Assembly: GCA_040285745.1 (NCBI GenBank)
Contig: JAUFOR010000003.1
Coordinates: 1,054,001-1,118,000, forward strand
Reading direction: 5' to 3'
DNA length: 64,000 bases
Source of the DNA: Barthelona sp. PCE
Taxonomy: Eukaryota > Metamonada: BaSk clade
Shown: positions 8,969 to 18,110 of the stretch, in pieces
How the letters are laid out: each line of letters opens with the position of its first letter
How positions within the stretch are numbered: the first letter of the stretch is position 1
Notes under the pieces: generated by a model
Seen by the model: the letters and a program-made list of their open reading frames with translations, nothing else
Database searches by the model: none
What the model was told of the DNA's origin: nothing
Position numbers and translations under genes: made by a program

Positions 8969-10336
8969 TTATTCCATTTTGTTTGCTGTTGCTGCATCAA
9001 TGAGCTGATCTAGTTGCTGGTTCTCCATCGTTTTCATCTTAAGGAGCAGTGCTAACTTGTTGATCATTGTCTCGTGATTCTCTATCCTTTCAGCCACGCT
9101 GTTTATCGCCTCCGTGTTGCCTGTCGTGGCCGCTGTGCTGTCTGTAAGCACTTTCTTGACGGTTGGGATGATATCCTGAAACTTTGCTTGTTCGGCGACC
9201 ACGTTTTTGATAATTCCCACGAGAGAGTCTTTTAACTGAATAAATCCCTGCTCCAGCTGCCCATTCCTCTGCTTAAGTACGTTATTCTCCTCAGCAAGCA
9301 GTTTCATCATCTGTGGAAGACTCAACATCTCTTCAAATACCTTGGAATGCTCTTCCAGACGCTCATTCACCTTATCAAGGACCCCCACATCGGAAACAGA
9401 TGATTCTGCCTTAATTTCGGCTAGACTCTGTTCCAATGCCTTGAATCTGCTAGCAAGTTCATTGCTGAACTCACAACTCTTCTCAAATCCCTCAGTCATT
9501 GTCGAAAACTGGCTGTTGACCTGTGTTTCGAACTCAGACATCTTGGGAATGATTTCCTGCATTTGAGGAACTGCGTTTGCCATTTTTGATACAAGCTCGA
9601 ATAAGCTACCATAGTTTTCCTGCGAAACACATTGATTCAACACGATATCCTTGAACCCCTCCATCTGCTTGTTGTGGTGATCGGTGATCTCCATGAAACG
9701 CTCATGTGTACTTTTTTCCAGACTTGTGTGCTGTTCATTAACATTTTCAAAACGCTGATTTATGTTCTGAGCATAGCTGACACGTTCCTCGCCCATCCTT
9801 TGAAAAGTATCGCGGGTGGTCTGCGAAAGATCATCTACTTTTGCTGTTAGCCCATCCATATCTCTTTTCACTTCATAGTAATGATTCTGTTCATCCTTTA
9901 AAAGCTTAATAGACTGAGAAAGAGATTCAATGCGACTATCCAGTGTATCCATTCGAAGAGATTGGGTTTCATTAAGTCGGTTTGAAACAGGTGCCTGTTC
10001 GAATGGCTGTTTATGGCTCATTGTGCTGAATCGCACATTCTCTATCTTGTTATCGACAAGAGCAATAGCGTTCTGGTTCTTCAGATCCTGCTCACTGATT
10101 TTATCATTCAATAAGCGGAGCATTGACTTGAATTGAGAAATTCGTTCATCTAATACACCAAATTGTAGCTGGTGATCCGACATCTTGGCATCAATCGAGT
10201 GAATTGAATCTGTGACATCCCCCAAACGCTCAAGTTGCAATTCCAGATATCCTTGATATGCAATGCTATCCATTGTTATGGATTTAGCTGTTCTTGTCAG
10301 GGAGCTAGGCCTATTCCTACTCCTTGAAGAGTACAT
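8969..10336 (-). CDS. Long coiled-coil protein
   Basis: This is a 455-residue rod with heptad-like leucine and isoleucine spacing from about residue 25 to the C-terminus, broken by short Ser/Thr-rich joints. The N-terminus is basic (MYSSRSRNRPSS), a common feature of cytoskeletal filament or basal-body fibre proteins. There are no recognisable globular domains. It is similar in style to the rods at 18111-20525 and 25294-27006, with many short heptad blocks containing hydroxyl residues. A structural role in the flagellar apparatus is inference. An ACCCTTAA element lies 17 nt before the ATG, and the gene is divergently paired with the pseudokinase (72 bp between start codons). Confidence 0.85.
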   Translation of the reverse strand: MYSSRSRNRPSSLTRTAKSITMDSIAYQGYLELQLERLGDVTDSIHSIDAKMSDHQLQFGVLDERISQFKSMLRLLNDKISEQDLKNQNAIALVDNKIENVRFSTMSHKQPFEQAPVSNRLNETQSLRMDTLDSRIESLSQSIKLLKDEQNHYYEVKRDMDGLTAKVDDLSQTTRDTFQRMGEERVSYAQNINQRFENVNEQHTSLEKSTHERFMEITDHHNKQMEGFKDIVLNQCVSQENYGSLFELVSKMANAVPQMQEIIPKMSEFETQVNSQFSTMTEGFEKSCEFSNELASRFKALEQSLAEIKAESSVSDVGVLDKVNERLEEHSKVFEEMLSLPQMMKLLAEENNVLKQRNGQLEQGFIQLKDSLVGIIKNVVAEQAKFQDIIPTVKKVLTDSTAATTGNTEAINSVAERIENHETMINKLALLLKMKTMENQQLDQLIDAATANKME

Positions 10337-10408
10337 TTGTCTTCGTTAAGGGTTAAATAAATTGTTACAGTTTTTAAAACTTTATCAAGCCATAACTTCT
10401 CCATCGAA

Positions 10409-11797
10409 ATGCCTAAGAACGATTATACCGTCGTCCGAAAGGTGGCTAACGATGTGTATCTGGGCATTCATAAGGAACAAAACACAGAATGTTACATTGC
10501 ATTTCATAGGTTCGATCCTGACGATGCGGATACGGTGGACAGGATCGAGGGGCTCATTCGATGTGCAGACGAGGAAGCAATATATCTGGTGGACACGTGG
10601 TTAGAAGATGCAGCATATGAACGAATTCTAGCAATGGTGATGCCTCTGGATCTTCCGTCTGTGGGCTCATACATTTCGAACAATAACCTGGACTACCATT
10701 TATCACTTGAAATATTGGAATACACACTTTATTCACTGAGTGTTATTGAGAAGTATTGCGGGGGTCATGGATCCATTCGACCTGATACAATTCTAATCAA
10801 CGAGACACCCAGAGGCATCCACGTACTCTTCGCCCCTATGACGCTATTTCCCTTCTACCAAGAAGGAGATGCGTATGCAGCTCCAGAAACTATATTCAAT
10901 GGTGTCCCTACGCTGCCGTATTCTGACACCTGGGCGATCGGGTGCCTTGTTGCTGACCTCTTCCTAACGCATAAGCATCTCTTTGCAAGCGTTGATGCTG
11001 CTGACCATATTGCAAAAATTGGATTGATTATCGGAAAGCCAACACTCAATTCTTTTTCTTACTTGAGTCCTCGCAGTGCAAGTGAGCTGGCTGGGGTATC
11101 TACACCAGCACATAGCTCTCTGTCGTTGGAGAATTTGTGCAGAAATCTGAACCCAGTTGTTGAAGAGTTGATTTCGTTGTGTTGCCGCTGGGAAATGACA
11201 AAGAGGCCTTCTATTAACGAAATACTGGACGTTCTTGCGCACACATCAGTCAAGCCATTGGGATTTTCAGAGCTACAAATGCAGACACCCGTGGTGGAGC
11301 GTGTTTCAACCACCACAACACCTCTCAGCAAACAATACTCATCAGGCACCACGCAATGGATAGATCAGACAGTAACGGAAGCACACGCCCAGTCAAGGAT
11401 GTTTGAACGCATCACAGCAGAACAATCTCAACCATCCCAAGATACACAAATGTTATCTGTTAAGATTGTGGATATCAAGAGCGAGTTTCCGTTTTTCCCC
11501 ACACAATGCAGTGAATCACAGCCAATGGAATGTCTTCTGTACATGAAGGGCAACGCAGACCCCACTCATCATATGTTTTTAACTGGAACAGGATCGCTCC
11601 ACTTTCCTTTTAATGATTTGAGTTTACTAAACGAATTAATGATATTGATTGATGAACGACAGTACGTATGTCGCATAGACCCTACAATCCTACGCTTCTT
11701 CGCCATCGATGGGTGGTATTCAGTATATCCGAAGGATCATGTGCTAGAAGAAGAACATGTGGTTGCAAATCTTCGCGTGACCGTAAACCTTACTTAA
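10409..11797 (+). CDS. Pseudokinase with C-terminal beta domain
   Basis: This 462-residue protein has a protein-kinase-like fold at about 5-290 that lacks every catalytic signature. The glycine loop is absent, the VAIK lysine position reads CYIAFHRF, and HRDLKPxN is replaced by HGSIRPDTIL, so the catalytic Asp and the metal-binding Asn are lost. DFG reads FAP. Structural kinase landmarks remain: YAAPE for APE, then SDTWAIGCLVADLFL for the DxWSxG helix, and a late RPS motif. Residues about 350-462 look like a separate beta-rich domain. It is likely a scaffold or allosteric partner. Metamonads are known to expand inactive kinases. The 3' end lies 2 bp from the converging phosphatase gene. Confidence 0.85.
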   Translation: MPKNDYTVVRKVANDVYLGIHKEQNTECYIAFHRFDPDDADTVDRIEGLIRCADEEAIYLVDTWLEDAAYERILAMVMPLDLPSVGSYISNNNLDYHLSLEILEYTLYSLSVIEKYCGGHGSIRPDTILINETPRGIHVLFAPMTLFPFYQEGDAYAAPETIFNGVPTLPYSDTWAIGCLVADLFLTHKHLFASVDAADHIAKIGLIIGKPTLNSFSYLSPRSASELAGVSTPAHSSLSLENLCRNLNPVVEELISLCCRWEMTKRPSINEILDVLAHTSVKPLGFSELQMQTPVVERVSTTTTPLSKQYSSGTTQWIDQTVTEAHAQSRMFERITAEQSQPSQDTQMLSVKIVDIKSEFPFFPTQCSESQPMECLLYMKGNADPTHHMFLTGTGSLHFPFNDLSLLNELMILIDERQYVCRIDPTILRFFAIDGWYSVYPKDHVLEEEHVVANLRVTVNLT

Positions 11798-11799
11798 CA

Positions 11800-12873
11800 T
11801 TAGAAGTGAGTGTCCACATCAACCATTGGTTTGATATCCCTGGAGACAACGCAATCGAGGAACACTGTTTTGTGATCGGATTCACCTAAGAAACCTGCAT
11901 CTTCGTATTGAAATACATGCATGTTAATTTCTTCATGGACCTTGTACAGTACACGGTCTGTCCATGCAGGAAGTCTATGCGTAGCGTAATATTTTTCGCC
12001 TTGCTCATTTGTCTTTAATTTAAAAGTAGGATCGAAATGAATATAATGTTCTTGGAATCCTGAAAGTATTGTGTCTGTTGCAATTAATCTGTTTAATTGA
12101 TCTTTTGATAATAAATGATTGAAATTTGTTCGCTGAGCATCCTCAGCATCGGATCTAAAGTTCAAATCGCCTGCAATAATGCAGCAATCAATTTGATTCC
12201 TCTCAATTAGCCCAGAGCCCATAATTGCGGATAGGTCGTTGCATCGTTCTTGATAATTTTCTTTATGAGCAGTTAAATGACAGCAAATTATGCAGAAACG
12301 TATTTCGTCATATGAAAAAGCAGTTATTATTGCGCCTTTGTTCACAAGAACGTTGCCAAGACCGAGCCTCACCGTGCTATATGATACATCTGTGAAAAAA
12401 GAAACGAGAGATGCAGAGACATAAATGTTGCTGTGCGTTGATCCCATCTCGTCAATATTCTGGTTCAGAGCGACGAAACGACGGGGAAGTGCTTCATTAA
12501 GAAGAGTTCTGAACTCTGCAGCACGGGACGGAAGCAGTGCTCCTTGCCCTGCGGACCGACCGCATTCCTGTGAACTGATGATGAGCATGTGATACACATC
12601 CAGCTTGAATTGGCTCAGGAAAGATGTCAACTCCTGGTTGCTCGGAAGTGTCCCACCATGATTTGATGTCAAACATAGTATTCGGAGTCTCTTTGGTTTG
12701 GTGACTGTTTTGAAAGCGGATTGGAGCAACATTTCGCGGTCAAGGCCCGTTTTGCGTTTAAACTGATGAATATTTGGAGTCTGAAGTTTGTTTAATGAAG
12801 AAGAATGTTTTGATTCTATATTTTCAATAGATCTCCCATCTATAGGATACACCCGTGACCCTTTACAGCCCAT
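11800..12873 (-). CDS. Inositol polyphosphate 5-phosphatase, probably lipid-anchored
   Basis: The enzyme should remove the 5-phosphate from inositol phosphates or phosphoinositides. The 357-residue protein shows the type II 5-phosphatase motifs in order: SQECGR (about 101-106), VNKGAI (177-182), CCHLTAH (197-203), AGDLNFRSD (234-242), DPTFK (281-285), LPAWTDRVL (301-309) and SDHKTVF (332-338). The catalytic Asp and His of the exo/endonuclease/phosphatase fold are therefore intact. The N-terminus MGCKGS is a classic myristoylation plus palmitoylation signal, which suggests membrane attachment. There is no SH2, Sac or PH domain, so it is a minimal enzyme. The start is supported by ATCCTTTT 18 nt upstream. 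Confidence 0.9.
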   Translation of the reverse strand: MGCKGSRVYPIDGRSIENIESKHSSSLNKLQTPNIHQFKRKTGLDREMLLQSAFKTVTKPKRLRILCLTSNHGGTLPSNQELTSFLSQFKLDVYHMLIISSQECGRSAGQGALLPSRAAEFRTLLNEALPRRFVALNQNIDEMGSTHSNIYVSASLVSFFTDVSYSTVRLGLGNVLVNKGAIITAFSYDEIRFCIICCHLTAHKENYQERCNDLSAIMGSGLIERNQIDCCIIAGDLNFRSDAEDAQRTNFNHLLSKDQLNRLIATDTILSGFQEHYIHFDPTFKLKTNEQGEKYYATHRLPAWTDRVLYKVHEEINMHVFQYEDAGFLGESDHKTVFLDCVVSRDIKPMVDVDTHF

Positions 12874-12924
12874 GCATAAATGGAAAAGGATAAATTCTTT
12901 AATATATCACATTTATTGAGAAAA

Positions 12925-15900
12925 TCACTTCAAATTGCTCAAAAGTCCGCGCAAATATTGTAACCTATCGTTTTGGGACTTGCCAGAATCTGTTTTCAGT
13001 TTAGGCATGATAGGATGCTTCTTCATTTTCCCAAGCTGGTTATTCATTTCCTCCAGTTCATCATCCATCCTGCTCATCTGTTTACCAATCCTTGTGGGAG
13101 AGTTCACCATTGTGCATGTGTTCTTACTAATTCTTTCACGTAGAGCAGCCATTCTAGTTTCCATATCTTTACCGAAATCAATCTCCTCCTTTTCCTCTTC
13201 CAGTTCAGGTGTTTCAATGTCAATGTCGTCTCGAGTCTCCTTCAAGATGGCGAGGAAGGATCGTGGTAGCTCTGAGAAGTTAATACCTTGATTAACCAGT
13301 GGAATAGAATTTAAAACTTCTGTACAGAACTTTTTTGCACGTGGCACATCATTAAAGCTAATGCTCGCAGTAAGTCCTGACAATGCACTGATTAAATCAA
13401 GATCAGTTCGGTCTATATTCGAGAACTCAATCTTTGACAGACAACGATCAGCCAATTTGACCATTTTATCTGCAGTTTCAACATCCAACTTCTTGACGGC
13501 GCGTGATACGACTCTTGTGAGAGCAACACAACTTAACATCGGATCAACTACCATGGCAGATTGTAACACCCTTTGCACCGCTTTTATAAGGGCCATACCC
13601 AGATATAAATTGTTCGTCAAAGAAGAGAACAGCTCAAAGAGCAAATCAGCAACAGGAGATGCTTCTAGATGAATTTTAATACCTTCAAACTGGAAAATTC
13701 GAGATATCGACTTTAATAAATCATGACCAAGTTGCTGGTTTTCGTCAGATAGGTCTTCCACGCACAGAAGGTCACGGGAACGAGGCGTCAATGCTATAAT
13801 TACTTCACATGCCCATTCCTTAAAGAGCGGGTTCGTGTCCAGTTCAGTGCTCAAAAAGGAGATGGAACGGGTGTTGTTGGGATCAGCCAGCGCCTCCAAC
13901 AGCGTTTCAATGTGCTGTTCGTTTGACATGACCTCCTTCACAGGTGAAGAAAATAAAGATTTTCGCTGTGGCAAGATAGGGGTGTTTACCTCAGAGAATC
14001 GCCTGGAAGTTTGGTCAGGAGATGGTGTCTTGAACTCTTCACTCATGGAGAAAGGCGCAGAACCCGATAGAATAAGTGTATCATCACCCTCAATTTCGCG
14101 AACACGATCTTCGATTTCCCTGCGCTGCTTATTCTCCAGCACGATAGGAAGAGACCCATCGAGCTTGATGAATGCAAGGGCAAGAAACTCGAGGGCGGTT
14201 CTCTTGACCTCAATCTTTGAATGTGAGAGAAGAGCAGTTGCTACATCAAGCACAGTGCTGGAATACTCGACAACAGGAACTAAGCTTGTGAGCTCGTTCA
14301 ACAGCGCAAGGACATGCACCTTGTTCTTACCCTTCAGTGTGGGTGCAACATCACAAATCATCACAAATAGCTGGAAGGATGGCATCTCGTGACACAGACG
14401 CTTAAAGAAATCATGTTCTTCAACGATGGGAGAAGAAAGAAGTGAGGGGAGCACAAAGCCTAGCTCCCACGGCTTGATTTTATACGATATCGTCTTGAGG
14501 GGTTCGTGGATATCATTCAAGAACTTCAAGACACTGGACCAATTAGATTGTTTGGCTTGGATCATGAACGCCAGATATTTAAAGACAATGTCGATGTTGA
14601 TGATGAAAGTTTCACTGTTTGTGACCAGTAGCACTTCCATTCGCGAAAGTCCTTCAGGGTTGGCCGTTAGCATTTGGTTCTTCAGTTTGCCAGTTACGTA
14701 CAGCTCAACCTGGTCTTTGAACAGCTTGGGCGAGTACTCCTTCTCCCTCTTACGGCGCAGGGAGATATCGCGCATTGTGCCGGTTAGGTCACCCTCGAGC
14801 ACTTGTCTAACGGGGGCAATTTGTTCGGAAGCACGACGAGTTTCAGGCATGCGGCGAGCTCTGCGTTCAGCCCTAGGCTTGGGTGCCTTCGCTTCAACAA
14901 CAACAGGCACTGATGCGACAGGGGTTGGTTGCACTGGGATTTTGGGAGCAGCAACAGGTTTTGCCTGAAGATTAACAAGTTCCACTTTCTCTGAGTGATC
15001 GAGCGCACGCTCAAACCAGGTCTTCAGTGTCAACCCATCAGTCTTTTTCTTTGCTTTCTTAATGTACACATCATAATCTACATCTGAAAACATGCGCATC
15101 AAACGACCAAGGAAACACACACAGGTGCCCTTGACATCGTTTCCATGGTTGATGAAGCAAAAGCACAAGCCCTTCACAACGAGAGATATGTATTTTGACG
15201 TCATATTAGGGTTGATAAATTCTTCAATGTGCTTTTGAAGCAGGGTGAAATAGTCAGCGACTTTCCGCTCATTGAGCTTCTTGATGGACTGGAAGAAAGG
15301 GATGATAAAGCTCTTCTGTATATTCTTTTCCAACATTTGTTCAAAGATGGATAAAACCAGTTCATTATTCTTGTTATCAATAAACAACAGGCAGGGAACA
15401 AGAACCTTCCTACAGAAAACCTCAGGACACTTGAGCAGGATGGCCCCAGTTATGTTAATGAGACTAACAATACACGGTTGCACGCTCTCCTCGTTAAACC
15501 TTAGCTCCAGTGTTTGAATAAAGCCTCGGTCGATACTGATGTTCTCTTCATCATTAATAGCCTTGTATATGTTGGTTAATGCTGTAGAACGAGATTTCCA
15601 AGCACGAGCATTGATGTTCTTAGTGTATTCCTCAATAAGCACATTGATTGGAATTTTTTCGATTTTCACCTTCACAATAGGTGACACGTCACCAGTTGCA
15701 ACCACGATCTCCTCTTTCAGACTCTTAGAAAGATCAGGGAAGATCTTATGGAAGTCCACAGCGAGTTTCTTTAACTCAATAGCCAACTTAACTGCGAGTT
15801 TTCTGTTTGCAGAGCTAGGCTTGAGGATGGTGGATGCAATGGGGGAGACTGCAGTGTAGCGGATTTCCTCCATAGTGTCAACAACAAGAGTAACACAGTT

Positions 15901-18027
15901 AAGTTGAGCTTTTTGTGAACGCTGGGCGTTATAAAAGTTAAAAAACCGCTCAAAAACCGTCTCTTTCCCATAACACTTGACCCATCTTACAAAAATAGCA
16001 CACAGGCGACGGAAAAGACGTGTTTCGGTTATTTTTGGTAATGACGCATCCATCATTACTGAAAGGGCAACCATATTATAATCCTCACTGCGCTCCACGA
16101 AAAACATCATCGTTTCGCACGCTGCGATTCTAACTAATGATATAGAATCATTGCAAAAGGAAGAAAGAACACCGCAGATGGCGTCGATATCGATTCCTCT
16201 GCCTGCATTTTCCTGGCGCTTGACAGCGTCCTCCATCCAGTTGACCTTATCCTTCCACTTTGTGATGGTTGTCACAAAATTTCCAAAACCGTCAAAAGAT
16301 TGAGAAGCGAGAGAGCTCAGCGCCTCTGTGAAGACAGGGAGCGCGGTACTACGGTGTTCCTCCTGGGCCTTACTTTTTTGATTCTTCCTCCTTCTTATCC
16401 TCTTGGGAGCTTCCTCTTCGAGCTTGGCATCAGGAACTCTTTCCTTCTTCACTGGCTTTGCAATCGCAGGTTTGGCTGCGGGTTTTGATACTGCCATGGA
16501 AGTTGAGTCCACGTTGCCCTCAAGAAGATCCATAATTGCTTTTTGCTTGTGCTCATCAAGCGACTGGATCTTTACCTTCAGATCTTTAACATCATGGAAG
16601 TGCCTGCACTGTGCAATGCACTCATATGCCTTCCTCCGCACGCTGCTGTCCTTGTCGTTTGTAGCATTCAACAAGTTGGGGAGGAGACTGACAACAAAGC
16701 CTCTGAGGAACTCTTCGTCTTTCAACTCAAGAGCGCGGTGAAGAGAAAATAAAATGAAGCCGATCATGGCGTCCCTGACCTTTGGTTGACCATCGTTTAG
16801 AGCACCAGTGAAGTGCTTCACATAACTTGCGAGCGGTCTCTCACTGGATATGAGGAACCGATACAGGGAGAGCATCACAACTTCGCTTGATCTGCCTCTG
16901 ATAACGCGGACCATACTGTCAACAATATCGTTGCGGTTAACGATATCGGGACCGACGTTCAAACCAATGAAACCGATGACTTCGGCAGATGGTACCTGAA
17001 GATTACGATTGCCACTGTCTAGCGTCGTCTTCGTGGCGTTTATGATCTTTGCCACCTGATTTCCAATGTCAACTGGCCTATTGATGAGGTTCAAAACAGT
17101 GGAGATTGCAGCCTTTTTCTTAGGTACTTTTTGAGCGCTAAACTCATTCACAGCAACGTTTTTAAGGACAGGGCGCATCTTCAGGCGCCAGTAGTGCTCC
17201 GTGGTGTCAACCTCAGCACATACAACATTGATAGAAACGTTGCGTTTTTTTTGAAGGAAAGTGAGTCGGGTTGGATTGAGCACAATTTTATCCATTTCGG
17301 TTTGTATCATGTTAATTTTGGTGGAATTGATGTCTAATGTCTTAATTAAAGCAGGAAAGAATAATTTGGTGAAGTATGCAGTCAACTCAATGGAGATCTT
17401 TCGTACATTACTATCTGACTTATTTAAACAAATTGAAAAGATTGAAACAGCACTCTCAACTTCGATGGGTGATGTTTCAAAGTAAAATTCTTTCATGACA
17501 ATCAACCACATTTGTAATATAACCTTCAGGATCACTCCTCTTTGATTTTGAACATCTTGACGTAGAATATACATAAAGAATATGTCAAGATGGTGCTCGC
17601 ACATCGTGAGAATGAAATCTTGGCAAGAATTTCTCATATTGGATTTTGTTAGGATTTTACCAAAAAGAATTTCAAAATAATCCAAAAGAATAGCTTCTGT
17701 AAGTGTTCTGACATTGAATCTGTAGTATATTTGGAACAACTGGAAGCAAAAGCGTAATGACTTTGCTGTATTTTCTTTGGAAAGCCACTTTTTAAAATCT
17801 ACATTCTCCATATTCAACTGGTCTTTTTCAGGGTCTAGATCTTTCCAAATATTTAATAACTCCTCGTACGCACTACGTCGGAAGTCCTGGAGATCATGCT
17901 TAAGCCTCATACGAAGAGGAACAGCCATGTAATCTGGAGTAACAATGGCATGCTCGTCTTCTTTCGGGCCCAGCTGGACTGCGGTTGTTGGTAAGATGTC
18001 GACAGATGCCGAACTCCCCTGGAACAT
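12925..18027 (-). CDS. CKAP5: XMAP215/CKAP5/Stu2-family microtubule polymerase with TOG array
   Basis: This family binds tubulin through TOG domains, speeds plus-end growth and acts at centrosomes, basal bodies and kinetochores. The protein is 1700 residues. The first TOG begins near residue 38 (VPLRMRLKHDLQDFRRSAYEE). Further HEAT-type arrays follow at roughly 290-530, 570-800, 840-1060 and 1130-1380, with KWKDKVNWMEDAV opening the third. Linkers are Lys/Pro/Ala-rich (near 520-560 and 1060-1120), as expected for microtubule-lattice-binding linkers. A helical C-terminal region ends in a basic coiled stretch. The number and order point to a full-length member, not the short yeast type. It is intronless and diverges from the rod gene 83 bp away. 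Confidence 0.87.
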   Translation of the reverse strand: MFQGSSASVDILPTTAVQLGPKEDEHAIVTPDYMAVPLRMRLKHDLQDFRRSAYEELLNIWKDLDPEKDQLNMENVDFKKWLSKENTAKSLRFCFQLFQIYYRFNVRTLTEAILLDYFEILFGKILTKSNMRNSCQDFILTMCEHHLDIFFMYILRQDVQNQRGVILKVILQMWLIVMKEFYFETSPIEVESAVSIFSICLNKSDSNVRKISIELTAYFTKLFFPALIKTLDINSTKINMIQTEMDKIVLNPTRLTFLQKKRNVSINVVCAEVDTTEHYWRLKMRPVLKNVAVNEFSAQKVPKKKAAISTVLNLINRPVDIGNQVAKIINATKTTLDSGNRNLQVPSAEVIGFIGLNVGPDIVNRNDIVDSMVRVIRGRSSEVVMLSLYRFLISSERPLASYVKHFTGALNDGQPKVRDAMIGFILFSLHRALELKDEEFLRGFVVSLLPNLLNATNDKDSSVRRKAYECIAQCRHFHDVKDLKVKIQSLDEHKQKAIMDLLEGNVDSTSMAVSKPAAKPAIAKPVKKERVPDAKLEEEAPKRIRRRKNQKSKAQEEHRSTALPVFTEALSSLASQSFDGFGNFVTTITKWKDKVNWMEDAVKRQENAGRGIDIDAICGVLSSFCNDSISLVRIAACETMMFFVERSEDYNMVALSVMMDASLPKITETRLFRRLCAIFVRWVKCYGKETVFERFFNFYNAQRSQKAQLNCVTLVVDTMEEIRYTAVSPIASTILKPSSANRKLAVKLAIELKKLAVDFHKIFPDLSKSLKEEIVVATGDVSPIVKVKIEKIPINVLIEEYTKNINARAWKSRSTALTNIYKAINDEENISIDRGFIQTLELRFNEESVQPCIVSLINITGAILLKCPEVFCRKVLVPCLLFIDNKNNELVLSIFEQMLEKNIQKSFIIPFFQSIKKLNERKVADYFTLLQKHIEEFINPNMTSKYISLVVKGLCFCFINHGNDVKGTCVCFLGRLMRMFSDVDYDVYIKKAKKKTDGLTLKTWFERALDHSEKVELVNLQAKPVAAPKIPVQPTPVASVPVVVEAKAPKPRAERRARRMPETRRASEQIAPVRQVLEGDLTGTMRDISLRRKREKEYSPKLFKDQVELYVTGKLKNQMLTANPEGLSRMEVLLVTNSETFIINIDIVFKYLAFMIQAKQSNWSSVLKFLNDIHEPLKTISYKIKPWELGFVLPSLLSSPIVEEHDFFKRLCHEMPSFQLFVMICDVAPTLKGKNKVHVLALLNELTSLVPVVEYSSTVLDVATALLSHSKIEVKRTALEFLALAFIKLDGSLPIVLENKQRREIEDRVREIEGDDTLILSGSAPFSMSEEFKTPSPDQTSRRFSEVNTPILPQRKSLFSSPVKEVMSNEQHIETLLEALADPNNTRSISFLSTELDTNPLFKEWACEVIIALTPRSRDLLCVEDLSDENQQLGHDLLKSISRIFQFEGIKIHLEASPVADLLFELFSSLTNNLYLGMALIKAVQRVLQSAMVVDPMLSCVALTRVVSRAVKKLDVETADKMVKLADRCLSKIEFSNIDRTDLDLISALSGLTASISFNDVPRAKKFCTEVLNSIPLVNQGINFSELPRSFLAILKETRDDIDIETPELEEEKEEIDFGKDMETRMAALRERISKNTCTMVNSPTRIGKQMSRMDDELEEMNNQLGKMKKHPIMPKLKTDSGKSQNDRLQYLRGLLSNLK

Positions 18028-18110
18028 TATGCGTTTATGTCCTGGTTGAAGAAAGAGTTGATGTATGAGAAAACGTTGTTTGTTTCCAATTTTAAACCCT
18101 TATCGATACA

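Noticed and set aside
13835-14392. 185-codon plus-strand frame opposite the XMAP215 gene
   Set aside because: It is a Ser-rich shadow of a well-supported minus-strand gene, typical of antisense frames in this codon usage.
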